From: Caenorhabditis remanei
Lineage: Eukaryota > Nematoda > Chromadorea > Rhabditida > Rhabditidae
Assembly: GCF_010183535.1 (NCBI RefSeq)
Contig: NC_071331.1
Coordinates: forward strand, 14,880,001-14,944,000
Direction: 5' to 3'
Length of the DNA stretch: 64,000 nucleotides
A model generated the notes under the pieces. The model did no database searches. It saw nothing but the letters and a program-made list of their open reading frames with translations, and was not told where the DNA came from. Position numbers and translations under genes: made by a program. This document shows positions 53,194 through 64,000 of this stretch, in pieces (within the stretch, counting starts at the first letter, position 1; the number at the start of each line of letters is the position of its first letter).

Positions 53194-56100
53194 GACGAAT
53201 GGAGACTGTTATGGAGAATGAGCTGACTCTGAATTCAATGTTTGTTTGAGAAGAAAGAATCAAATACAGGAGACGGAAATGAGATGAATAGAACCGACAA
53301 AATATTGAAATGTCAATAAGGAAAAATAGACAAGAATAGGGGAGAATGGGGGTGAAGTGGTTGGCAGAAGAGCACTGGTTTAAGCATGAAGAGGTGATGT
53401 CGAAGGGCAAGACGAAACTGGAAAGATCTGGGTTTCTGGAGTTTCAAAACTCGGATTTTGACAAAGAATGGCATGATGTCAGAATTTATTACCAGAACCA
53501 TTTGATTAGAAGATTCTGAAAAAAAACAGAACCTTGAACAACTTCGGTTAACTATTCTTTTCATAGCCCGAGATTCAACAAGCAACAGTTTTCAACTCCC
53601 AAAAGTGGTTACTTTCCGTTCTATCGTAGCTCTTCCTGTTTGAAACATCAGACTGTGCAGTCACCTAATAAATATCTTTCTGTGCTCAAACCTGCTCCTA
53701 AAAAGGAAAAGAAAGTACACCGAATGACTCACTCAATAATAAATAGAATTACAGCAAAAAAGAGTGACGAGTGGTTGATGTTCTTTCTCTCTCGCAACGG
53801 TTTATATTTGACACGGCACGTAATCCGGTTCATACGCCACCGAAATCGAGAGTTGGGTTTTTTGATTTTCTATTTGAATTTTCAACAGTTTCACTATCTG
53901 AATCTCTTCGGTTTGAGTAGAATTTCATTAAAAAACTGGAATATGCAAATCTGAAATCCTAAGTTGACCTGAAAATGCATAAGCACAAACCGGAAACACA
54001 CAAATAACAAACACGGAAAAGTGAGAAATCGAAACGAAATGAAATGACATAATTCGTGAGCAAACGAGCAATACTTTTATAGTGTACCATTTGAAAGGAA
54101 ATGTAACAAACAAGCAAGTACAGTAACCAACAATTCCATTGTTCACAACAAGAAAGGGGCTGTTTAAACAGAATGTTCATGTTCGTTTTGGAGACGCCTG
54201 TCTGCTGACACACGTTGGATCATAAAATCATTTGAATTGGGTGCATTACAGAATTCGAAATGACGTGAGTTTGTAAATAGATTCAAGCTGAAAAATGGGA
54301 AGTTAAAGGTAACGAGTCAAGTGTTTGTTTTTGATTGTTCCAGATTTCTGATCTTTTGAAACTTCAAATAGATTTTCAGATTCTCCGAATGATTTGGCTC
54401 AGAAGATCTTTGAATATCATGTTAAAATATGGAGATTTGATAACATCCGAAGCAAATTTATTGGCATTAAAAACTGGGAAAACATTTTGATCCTAAATTT
54501 GAAAAACATTGAGATTTAACGAAACTTTGGTCAAATTTGCTTCGGATCCAAGATTACCAGAAAAGCATGACTTTTGATTACATGAATTTTTCATCCAACA
54601 ATAATAAGTACTTTGAATTCATTGTTTTTCAAATTCCCTATCTTCTCTCAAAATATAATAGACCGTAATTCTTTGACGTAAGTTTTTATCTAAATTAGCT
54701 AGAAATATGGCGGATTGTTACTAATCTCATGGATTATATTGTCTGGAACGAAAATTTGAATGTGGGAGGACCGGAAGTGAGAAAATTTAAAGCATAAACT
54801 AACAGAATCGCATCTTGATTTTTAGTTTTTCCATATGAAAACTGACTGAAATTTCACTCTGGCTTTGTCCAGTATTTTTTAACCGTGACCTCAATTATCT
54901 CCCTTTTTTCATCTTTCTGTTTTGGATTTGTTGTTTTTTGCAGTGTAATCGACCTTTATATTTTATTGGTCTAGAGGCTACGATTGAGGTTTGTATCCTG
55001 ACCCAAATCAAGATTCTTGTGCCTTTTCGGAACAAAATCAAGGGCAATTTATGAGAAAGTGTACTTCAATTTGAGTGCAAAGTAACACTTGATCAAGTAT
55101 ATCGACGATGACGTGGTCAGAACTTTCTCCAACTCAGACGGAAGTGGGAATCCGTCCGAAAAATGGTGAAAAATATCTTCAAATGTGATTGTTTTTACTT
55201 CCAAGCAATTGTAGTTGGCAACACTGAAAAGAATTTCTCGAAATTTTTATTCTGACTTTCAATATCCGGAAACCATTCTGAATGATCAATTTCACATGTT
55301 TTTCATTTGGATAATACAGTCGCCGTGCTCTCCGAATTCAAATATAAAACACGAATGTTACACATATAAGATAGAAAAATCATGTGACTTCTACTACTAC
55401 TACTCATTTAACATTTTTTGATTCTTCTCTGAACTTTTTCTGTTTATTTTCATCATTCCATTCTCCCGTGTTCAGCTGTTTGACTTGGTCGGATCTCTTG
55501 TTCTTTTCTCTTATTGTACTCTTGATCTGCTCGATAAGAAAGAAATGAAAATGGGTAATTGAAGGTTATTAGATTCTCAAAATTATATCAATTTTCCATT
55601 TTTCTCATAAACTTTTAATTTGAAAAGGACGAAAGTGACGTTCCTAATTGGTTCTGGAAATGGGGAAATAGAAAAAAAATGGAGGAATTTGAACGCGAGA
55701 TTGGTTTTTTGCAGAAAAAATAAATGGAAAAGGATTTAGTTTTACTCCAATTCTTTTCATTTTCTTCATGTTCTTTGATACAGTAAACTAATTGAAAGAA
55801 GAGGAAGAGGTGGTGAGATATCAAAAGATGATGATCCACTTGTTCCTATTTTCATGTTGATTTGTCCTTGGAACAACCTCTTCTCTTCAAATAAAAACCA
55901 GGTCGTCATGAGGAGGCGTGGATTATCTTTTCGTTCGATGAGGTTACACAACGAGCCATAAGTAGTCAGAGAGAGAATAATTCCTCTCGATTCTTTGCAG
56001 CCTATTCATGCCTACATATAAATCATAAAAAGTACATTATTCTCAATTTTCAGATGTATCCATATCTAAATCCCAATCCATTCGTCTTCCCAACTACACT

Positions 56101-59100
56101 CTATCTTCTGAAAAAACATGCAAAACGACTTTTGCACTTTCTCATAATGTCTCTAGTTTTGTTTGCGGTTGATTCATCTGCTTGACTAAAGATAATTTCT
56201 ATTTTTCAACAGAATTTCCACCTGATTTCTAACTAATCTCTCTCGCTCTCCTTTTTCTGCAAACCGGTTTATCATCATCTTGTTTCCGGTGTTTTCAATT
56301 CTCAGAACACCTTTCTTCTTCTCCAAAAAAATATTTTAAGATGTGAAATGTTTCGTTCAGGATCGTAAACAGCTGTTCAATTGTGTTGGTTCCTGTTTAT
56401 CAAAGACTGATAAATTGATGGAACCATGTGACTAAGGAAGACACCCAAATGTTTATTTGAATTCAATTACACTTTGACCTATGACTAAACCAAACTCATT
56501 CGAGTTCAAACTGCCTATTTTGAAATTTTTAGGATGGAATGTTTCGGATCGTGTGATCAGATTTAATCATGTGATCAACTACATTATTTTCTATAAAAGC
56601 TCTTTTTGAAATCCTCAAAGTCTCGGAGAATCAAGAAAAGTATACTTCACTGCCAACAAACGTCCAATTTCTGGGTTCTGAAATGTTTGAGCACAAAAAT
56701 AATTGTTAACTCATAAAAAGTGCGATGATATTCACAAACTAAACTATGTTTTTTACTGCTTTGATGACCTACAATCTGAACAATTTTTCATTTCATTTCC
56801 TTCTTATCAAAGTGACCATTCTTTGACCTCCCATCAAAACATCGATCAATCAATCCATGAGGTTATCAACACTTATCCCTTCTTCCTCTAAACTAGTCTG
56901 CCGATTCCTTTCTCCTAATCCATGTATTGAAATCTAAACATTTATTCATTTCTCCTTCTTCTCTCATTGCTCTTTTTCCGTTCTTCTCAATTCTCCAATA
57001 CCTTTCTAATCTGCGTTTCTCCATCAACTAATACTATCTTCTGCGCACTTCCATAGTCTGCCGTGTCGAGAAAAGAGAAGAGAAAACCAAAAAAACAGCA
57101 GCAATGGAAGAGGAGTGAGGTATGGAAAAGAAGAAAGAAACGAGTAGAAGAAGAAGAAGAAAAGAAGACGAAGAAAATGAAGAAGAAGAAGGGAAAAAAC
57201 GACATGTTATAGTCGAGTCGAGCCTCTTCGTCTCCACGTCTGCGCCTCATTCGGCGCCCCCGTCTGGCCCATAACCCTTCTTCTTTTTTGTGTCGCTCAC
57301 TCCTCGTCAACTCTTTCTCTCTCCATTCCAATCCATTCCGTTTTCGTCTTCTTCTGCTTCTTCTGCTCCCGATTATTTCCTTCTTCTCTCTATTCATTTT
57401 TCTCCTTCTTCATCTTTTTTCCATCTTCATCATAGTTTTTTTTCTACTCGAGTCTCCAAATAGTTGCTATCTTCAAATCAAATCAAGATAGAACTGAAAA
57501 CAAAAGATAACTTTTGATGAGGCTCTCAGAGTGAGCCCTCTCTTTATTCTTTGCTCTATTTTACACTGCCTTTGCCCCTTCTTTTTTTCTGTTTCTGCAA
57601 TCGCTTCCTTGTTCTTTTTGGAGGCTTCTCTTCTGTTTTTATTGGTTTTTCTTCATTTTTTCTTCCTCCAAAATGTTTTTACTGGACTTTTCTAATGGTC
57701 TCTGCATGAGAAACTTTTCATAAAAATAGTTATTCTAAGGTTATAAAAGTTTTATGAATACATGTCTAGATGTGAGAAAACTATTGTTATGAGAAGTGAA
57801 TAGACCACACTATAGTATCAATCAAACATCGAAATGTGTTTTTATAAAAACGTACTATTCAATAGATTTATTCATATTCGAGGATGATTCTGACATGTTT
57901 ATCCCAAAAAAGAAGATTGATGCAGTTGATAGAGTATACGGCAGACCACTCAATCGGAATACAGAAGTTCCCAAATAATTCCAAGAATATTTTGGTTTAA
58001 TCGGAAGTAATACGTCAAGATTATAACCAGCCAAGTTGATTTTTTTTGATATAAAAAGAGCTCATCCGTGGATAACTTTGCAGTGATTAGAACTCTGCAA
58101 ATCTCTTCTTCCACTTCATTTCATCTACTTTTAATCATGATATATTGACTCAAAACTTTTGATTAAATGTCACGAAAATGATTGAAAAACGTCATTCTCA
58201 TGGAATTTCATAAAGTTCATGAGAATCAAAAGAGTAATTATAATATGGTTTTTTCAAGAGTTATATTTTCTAGAAGTCAAACGTTTCCCAAATCGGAACC
58301 GCCTTCATCTCATGCTAGCGTTGACAACGTACTTATAACTCTATTGGAATCTAAATTCAACTCTAAATGTTAGAGATGCGGATTTGTTCTATATCTTTTT
58401 GTAATTCACTTCGGTTGTATCAGTGGCTCCTTGCCCTTCATCACGAATCAAAATAAATAAATTCAATTCATCAATTATTTTTTTCCAGAATCGAGTCAGT
58501 TATATTTAGAAAAAGATGTCATTAGATGGAGCACGGAAGGGCACACTCATCTCTATTTTTCACAAAATCTAGCAACCCTACTGAAATAATTTTTGCTCTC
58601 AGACTTCCTGTTTATCTCGAAACTGAATTTACAAACTCTGCGAGTTGTTTATCTGGTTCGAGGAAACTTTTTGGAGCAGGAAAATGGAAAAGTTGTGGAC
58701 ATGAAGTAAATATACAAGCGACTGCCTCGTTTTTGATCATGCGCCACAGGTGCCCCAGTCTCGCAGGTGTAAAAACATAACTATTTTTCCCTTTTTTTCA
58801 ATTCATAAAATGACACCTAAGTCATCGAAGATGTCGTAATTCAGACATCGTCATGTGAATCTATGATTTGGAAGAAAAACTACTTCCTGGTCTCGCACAT
58901 TTGAGAATATCAATTTCCTATAAAAAATAATTGGAAAAGAAACAGACAAAATTCCGTCATAATATGCATTAAAAGTCTGAAATAAAAAGAGAAATTGAAA
59001 CCTGAGCTCTCGCTGAGAATACTTGCGGAAGTCTGCAGGAAGGTCAGAACACACGTTTCGAACAGAACACATTTCGAATTGTTAGTGATCAACCAGAGAG

Positions 59101-61051
59101 AGTGTGTATGTATGTGTGTGGCCTTGCCGACTCTTGCTTTTAAAACAAATACAAACCGCATTTGTGATGGTGCTCGCGCTGATCTTCAAGGGGGTCCTCC
59201 TCCCTTTTGGTATGTGCACATACGGACCCGACGTAGTTTGTGTTTCTGTGTGTTAGCTGCAATTTCGGACGATTTAATCTTCTTCGAGAAAACGAAGAAG
59301 CCATTTTCGTTGTCATTTATATACGTTCCTTATCCTTCTCCTAGTCACCTGTTTTTGCAGAACAGCATCTTCTTATTGCGTCAAACCGGCGCCCACTCGA
59401 TGTCAATTTAATCTACTTTCTTCTTATTCTCCGGATTAACAAAAAAGTGCATTTTCATTTCCGTATGACCATACTCATCTGATTCCAAATCCCCTCAAAA
59501 TTTCTAGTTTCCCTCCTCTTCTGCTCCACCCAGTTGTGAGATCTTAGACAACAAACCATCTGAAAACAGAAATTGTCGGTTTGGCTAGACAGTAAATGCG
59601 GAGGAGAAGCTGTCTGGCAAAACAAGTTGTGATAACGGAAAGAAATATATATTGTTTTATTAAACCAGACAAGGAACAAATTCTCTATGTTTCCTAGAAG
59701 TTCTAAACAGAAACTTCATTATTTTGATTTGTGTTTTCATCTTGTGTATATTGGCTCTCAAATCTATGAATCTACACCAAATTATCCGATGAAAACTCAT
59801 TCTTCTTCTTTTTCTTCTTCCATTTCCCAAATCTGAAAATTGTCCTAACTTGAAATTTGTTGACTCATTTGAACCAGCTTTAAGATTCAAAACTAAAGCT
59901 CTTTTCTCTTGAGATTATGCTTATTCTGAGGCTTCAACGTAGCTTGATCTTTTCTCTTCTAATCTCTTATAATTCAAATCACAATGAGATTTCATTCCAT
60001 TTGAACTTTATATTCTTTTGAAGGCGTGCCTAGTCGAATCCCTTTGTAGGTCATTACATATTCTTCTGACGAGCAACGTGTGTTTTGTGTGTGTGTGTGA
60101 AAGAGAATGCACTATGTACCTTGTTCTTCGAAAAATAGGAGAACTTAGAATGTTTCATCTCTGAAACATCATTTTCTCAACTCCCCATCACTGTAGTGAT
60201 ATCCTTCTAAAATCATGATTTATCTATCTTTTCTGGGTCACGTGAAACGTGGTCCACTTTGTGATTTGTGCCAACAATCAATTCTTTTTTCTTTTGTCTA
60301 AATCCATTTTTCCATTGTTCCACCTTCTCTTCCAGTTTCTTCTTCGTTTTTTCAAACTCCAAATATTCTCAATATCTCTTCTCTCCTCTGGTTCAGGCTT
60401 TTGGATCTCGTTTGCAACTCGTTTTATTCCTCTCTCCCTCCTCGTTTTTTCTCCATTTCCAGCAGCTCTCACTCCCAGCTCTTCGTGTCGGCTCGCTCGA
60501 TCGCGCGCGCGAAAAAAACTCTTCCTCTCTATTCGCATCGTCATTCATACTAATGTGTGTATACGTGACAAATTGGATGAATGAATGAGCAAATGAATGC
60601 TCTTTTTTCTTCTCTCCCCGAACGAAAAAGCTCATTCGTCTTCATTTTCGGTCACTTATTATTAAGAAAAAATGTATCTGGAGAAGGTGTTCTGGAATGT
60701 GAAAAAGGACACAATCGCCTCCGAAACATCCAACAAAACTTCGGGAAAATACGGGAAAAGTGTGTGAGGAAAAGAAGAAGAAGCTGCGAACCCGACCACG
60801 CCCTTCTGACAATAGGACACTTGTTTCTCATTCATCCTGCGTCTCATTCATTTCATTCATCTCTTCTTCAAATCCTTCATACTCGAAATCCTCTTTCTCT
60901 CTTCATTCTCTCTTTCACACTTTCCATTCCAAAGAAATAGTTTTTTAATTGAAACTTCTACCAACTAATTTCAGTTTATCGTTTTCAATTCTCGAAAGAA
61001 GACAATAAAAAAGAAGAAGAAGACGTTCGTAACATGTGAAATGGCGCCACA
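53194..61051. other. 7.9-kb interval without a supportable gene
   Basis: This is the longest gap in the window. It contains purine/pyrimidine tracts (e.g. 57080-57460), a 15-bp perfect inverted repeat near 54445-54547 and scattered unspliced frames without family resemblance. A TTTCAG acceptor at 60974, followed by an AAGAAGAAGA leader, marks the start of the transporter's 5' UTR. Much of it may be regulatory DNA or long 5' introns of that gene. A distant non-coding RNA gene cannot be excluded by eye. Confidence 0.5.
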
Positions 61052-61055
61052 ATGA
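61034..61055 (+). promoter_or_regulatory. Two minimal upstream ORFs before the transporter start codon
   Basis: ATG-TGA (start-stop) lies at 61034-61039 and a four-codon ORF, MAPQ, at 61041-61055. Its TGA overlaps the main ATG (61052-61054) as ATGA. Both are downstream of the likely trans-splice acceptor at 60974, so they should be in the mature leader. Confidence 0.6.
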
Positions 61056-64000
61056 GCGGCCGCATCAGCAATCGAAGCGTCGTCGTCGGCGTACGAGACG
61101 CGGCCGGTGGAGGATCCAGTGATGATAAGGACAATCCCAATGAGTTCGATGCACTTTATGCCGATAGTCAGGTGAGAAGTTTCTCTTCTTTTTTCAGAGA
61201 AATTGCTTTGTTTTTATGGGAAAGTTGTTTTCGATTGAAACATGAATGGATTCTGAATCATCTTATTATTGATATCTATCTGTTTTCCTTATCGCCACCG
61301 TTCATTTTCCTGGAATTTTCCAGAAACATTTGTTTCTAAATCACCAGCAATTCCATCTTCGATTTTACAGAATTTTCTAGTTAAGTTGCTGCTAAAACCT
61401 TCAGAACAATTTATGCTGTTCCCATTCCAGAAGATTCTGACGTAATCCAGAATTCCAATATCATTAGAACATTTTTAAAATTTACTCATAATCAAGGTCC
61501 CAAAGTCTTCCATTTTTCTCTACGTTTAATTCAAAATGTACCTTTCTTCTTCTTTTTTTCTCATTTTTCGAACTATTTATTGGTCCTAAATTTCGAAGCG
61601 GAAGCGTTTTTTGTGAAAAGTGAATACTTCAGGCAACTCGTTAAAATTTATGATATTGGTTTTCGGCTACTATTTTTTCAATGCCACTCTTTCTTTCTCT
61701 CTTCCTTCTTTTCCGAACGGTTCTTCTTTTTGAAATCACTGAATTCCAAGTAAGAAAAAAGGAAGAGAATTAGAAGGAGATGAGGGAAAAAGGGCTCAGT
61801 TACAGTAACCCTGAACACGAGTTAACAAAAAAAGAAGACAGACACATTGAGAATCCATTGAATCTTTCCACCTGCCAGTTTCATATGAAAAATGGCAAGT
61901 AATAAAATCTTATTCACTTTTCTATAGAGCGCACTTTACACAATCTCTGGAGTGAAAAAACGAAGGAGCAGTCGGGTGGCTCCTCAACGACTCTTGTGCT
62001 CCGTCATGAATGCATTCAATTTTTTCCGCGAACAAAAAGACTTAGAGTTGATAATTGGTCAATGAGAAAATGTAGAAGAAAAAGGGCAACGAAGTGGAAG
62101 AAAGCTTCATTTCTTATCCTTCTTTTGAACTTTCTCTTTCATTTATTTTATCCTTTCCCCTTTTCGAATATCATTATTTGTTTCAGTTCCAAAATAGGTG
62201 ATATCATGTAAACATATAGAACGAAAGAAAGGAAAATGGCTAGCATGAAGTCTTCTCGACATTTCAACCAACCTTCTCATATATCTCTCCTAATTAGTAC
62301 TTCTGTTGTGCTCCACTGATTTCCGAAACCTTTTGTAATGTCTGGCCGGAGAAGGAAAGGTTGAATGATATTAGAATGGTTAATTGTTATCTACATCTCG
62401 TTTTCATTTCCACCTGCTCTCGGGAACATAGACCAAAATAATGTGAAAGTTTTCGGATAAAAGAAGAATAACTAGATTTACAATTCTGATCCAATCTAGT
62501 TTTTCAAGTCCGCAACTCTGAAAAATAGATTTCTGACTGATGTTGGAGCTTATCCCATTTCTATTTTCCACTGAAACACCTTGAGTAATTGATTCATGAA
62601 ATCAAAGAACATTCATTTCAATCTGCGGTCTTTTTGATGTTCTATTCTCAGTTCAATAAGCAATCCTCAAAGAGAAATCAAAAGCCAACAGTAAAAACAA
62701 AAAGGTGTTTTGCTGGAAATGAAACAATGATTCTCTCTCTTTCAGTCTCCTTTCCTACATCATTCTGGTAGTGCTAAGTCGACTTAAAATGATATGTCAT
62801 GCTCCCGAAAATTTATTCAGAATACCATCAACTTTCGACCTTTTACAGAACAGTTCGGCACCGAACACATCAACGATTCTACTCGGAAACCTTGAGATGA
62901 GGTGTAAAAGGTGAGTACTATTACTAGGTCTTCGCCTGAATCTGAATTCGTACTGTTTCAGATTTCGTTTGAATATTTCAATGAAACATCGCATCCGATG
63001 GGTGATATTCGTGCTGACGTGGCTGCAATTGGGTAGCGTCATGAACTGTGTCGACGTCTTCTCATTCTCGATGGTTTACATGGAGAAGAATTCGACAATT
63101 GCTGCAGAAGCAGGTCGTGATGATGTGAGTTTCAATTCTTTTTTGCTTTCAAGGCGACGACCGCCCCCGTCTTGTCGTCACAAGACCAACAGAATAGAGA
63201 TATCTCGGGAAAAAGAAGAAGAAGAAACAAACGGGACCACAAAAAAAGAGATGATGAATTGAAATCGGGACGTGTCTTTTGGTAGAAAAAGACAGCTGCT
63301 TTTAGAAAGTTTGCAAGAAGATAAAGGGAAAGAGGTCATGCTAGATCAAGTTCTATTTCAGTTACGGGTCAAATCTGACCAATGTTCAGTAGTCTTTTGA
63401 TCAGAAATTCAGAACTCGAAATAAATATTTTCAGATCTACATCTACACATTAGAAGAGAAATCAAGTCTGATCTCAGCAATGGCAATCGGTTCTCTTATT
63501 GGAATGTATCCGCAGAATTCTCTGATGCAGAAATACGGACCACGTATTGTACTCACTGTAGCCAGTTTTCTCTGTGCTATCGTCACTGCCTTCATGCCAT
63601 GGGCACTTGACACGAATTACCACGTGGCACTTGTATTCCGGATACTTCAGGGAATTTTGTATTCTGCCGATTTTGGCGTCGTCGGATACGTGGTTGCAAA
63701 ATGGTCTCCGATTAAAGAAGTTGGAATGTCTTTGGCAGCTTTGAGCGGATTTACAGCCGCTAGAGCTGTTATTCAACTCCCTTTGGCTGGATGGGTAAGA
63801 GATCCTGACAATATTCAGATATCTGGATGTTTCTTTTTCAGACGACTTCAAATATTGGATGGAGACCAATCTACTACTTACTCTCAGTTATTCTCCTCAT
63901 TTCTTCTGTAATTTGGTTTTGCTTTTATCGTGACGAACCAGACGAACATTGTATGATGACACAGTCAGAACTTACTCATATAAACACTGGAAAAGTGAAA
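61052..64000 (+). CDS. SLC17-like major facilitator transporter (partial; runs off right edge)
   Basis: Exons in view: 61052-61171, 62849-62910, 62962-63124, 63435-63794, 63842-64000 and beyond, all in phase. The acidic N-terminus (SSDDKDNPNEFDALYADSQ) precedes TM1 (IRWVIFVLTWLQLGSVMNC). An extracellular loop with an N-glycosylation site follows, then TM2 (LISAMAIGSLIGMYPQ), the loop QKYGPRIV (RxG-type MFS motif), and TM4 onwards (FRILQGILYSADFGVVGYVV, then FTAARAVIQLPLAGW). The FRILQG...P-x-x-E/K spacing and overall layout resemble the SLC17 anion/glutamate/phosphate transporters, but substrate residues cannot be judged from half a protein. The first intron is long (about 1.7 kb). No confident gene symbol. 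Confidence 0.82.

Noticed and set aside
57030..57490. Hydrophobic-looking frames on both strands
   Set aside because: They come from TTC/GAA low-complexity tracts, not membrane proteins.

Overview
The window is AT-rich nematode DNA, almost certainly from a Caenorhabditis species. Introns are short (mostly 45-60 bases) and end in TTTCAG-type acceptors. Several genes have a trans-splice-like acceptor just before the ATG. The gene families are typical of the genus: CAP/SCL proteins, PAN/CW plus C-type-lectin-like proteins, a serpentine chemoreceptor and a LIPS-type lipase. Two genes are recognisable orthologues of C. elegans genes that I recall on chromosome IV: kin-4 (MAST kinase) and dyf-18 (CCRK/CDK20 kinase). 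The exact species cannot be told from the sequence alone. Exon models were built by hand from splice sites and reading phase. All complete models close to a multiple of three.

Layout. (1) 0.1-10.9 kb, minus: the N-terminal half of kin-4, running off the left edge. Its large introns hold an alternative first exon, a 5'-truncated LINE fragment and an 18-bp minisatellite. (2) 11.3-16.0 kb, plus: three tandem paralogues encoding secreted PAN/CW plus C-type-lectin-like proteins. Two of them need GC-AG introns at positions where a sibling uses GT. (3) 16.7-18.7 kb, plus: an unrecognised 425-aa protein whose last exon starts at an acceptor inside the terminal inverted repeat of a MITE-like element. 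(4) 19.4-20.6 kb, plus: a 7TM chemoreceptor, convergent with a minus-strand SCL-type CAP protein (20.6-21.5 kb). (5) 22.3-24.2 kb, minus: a two-TM, EGF-loop protein with two PPxY motifs. (6) 29.3-32.3 kb, minus: a secreted class-2 lipase. (7) 36.1-42.2 kb, plus: a 1076-aa secreted protein built of tandem lipocalin-like modules joined by a repeated C-x14-C linker. (8) 42.2-46.2 kb, minus: a small activin-receptor-ectodomain-like, Ser-rich, single-TM protein, tail-to-tail with (7). (9) 50.6-52.2 kb, minus: dyf-18, with a DAF-19/RFX X-box-like site about 140 bases upstream. (10) 52.5-53.2 kb, minus: a small secreted PAN-like protein. (11) 61.1 kb to the right edge, plus: an SLC17-like MFS transporter, preceded by about 7.9 kb without a supportable gene.

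How the genes relate. There is no operon or obvious pathway linking them. Common themes are secretion and cell-surface recognition (CTLD, CAP, lipocalin-like, lipase, PAN, activin-like, EGF genes) and sensory/ciliary biology (chemoreceptor, dyf-18). The most unusual items are the tandem lipocalin-like protein, the transposon-supplied splice acceptor, the GC-AG introns in the lectin cluster, and the X-box plus T-loop substitution in the CCRK-like kinase.
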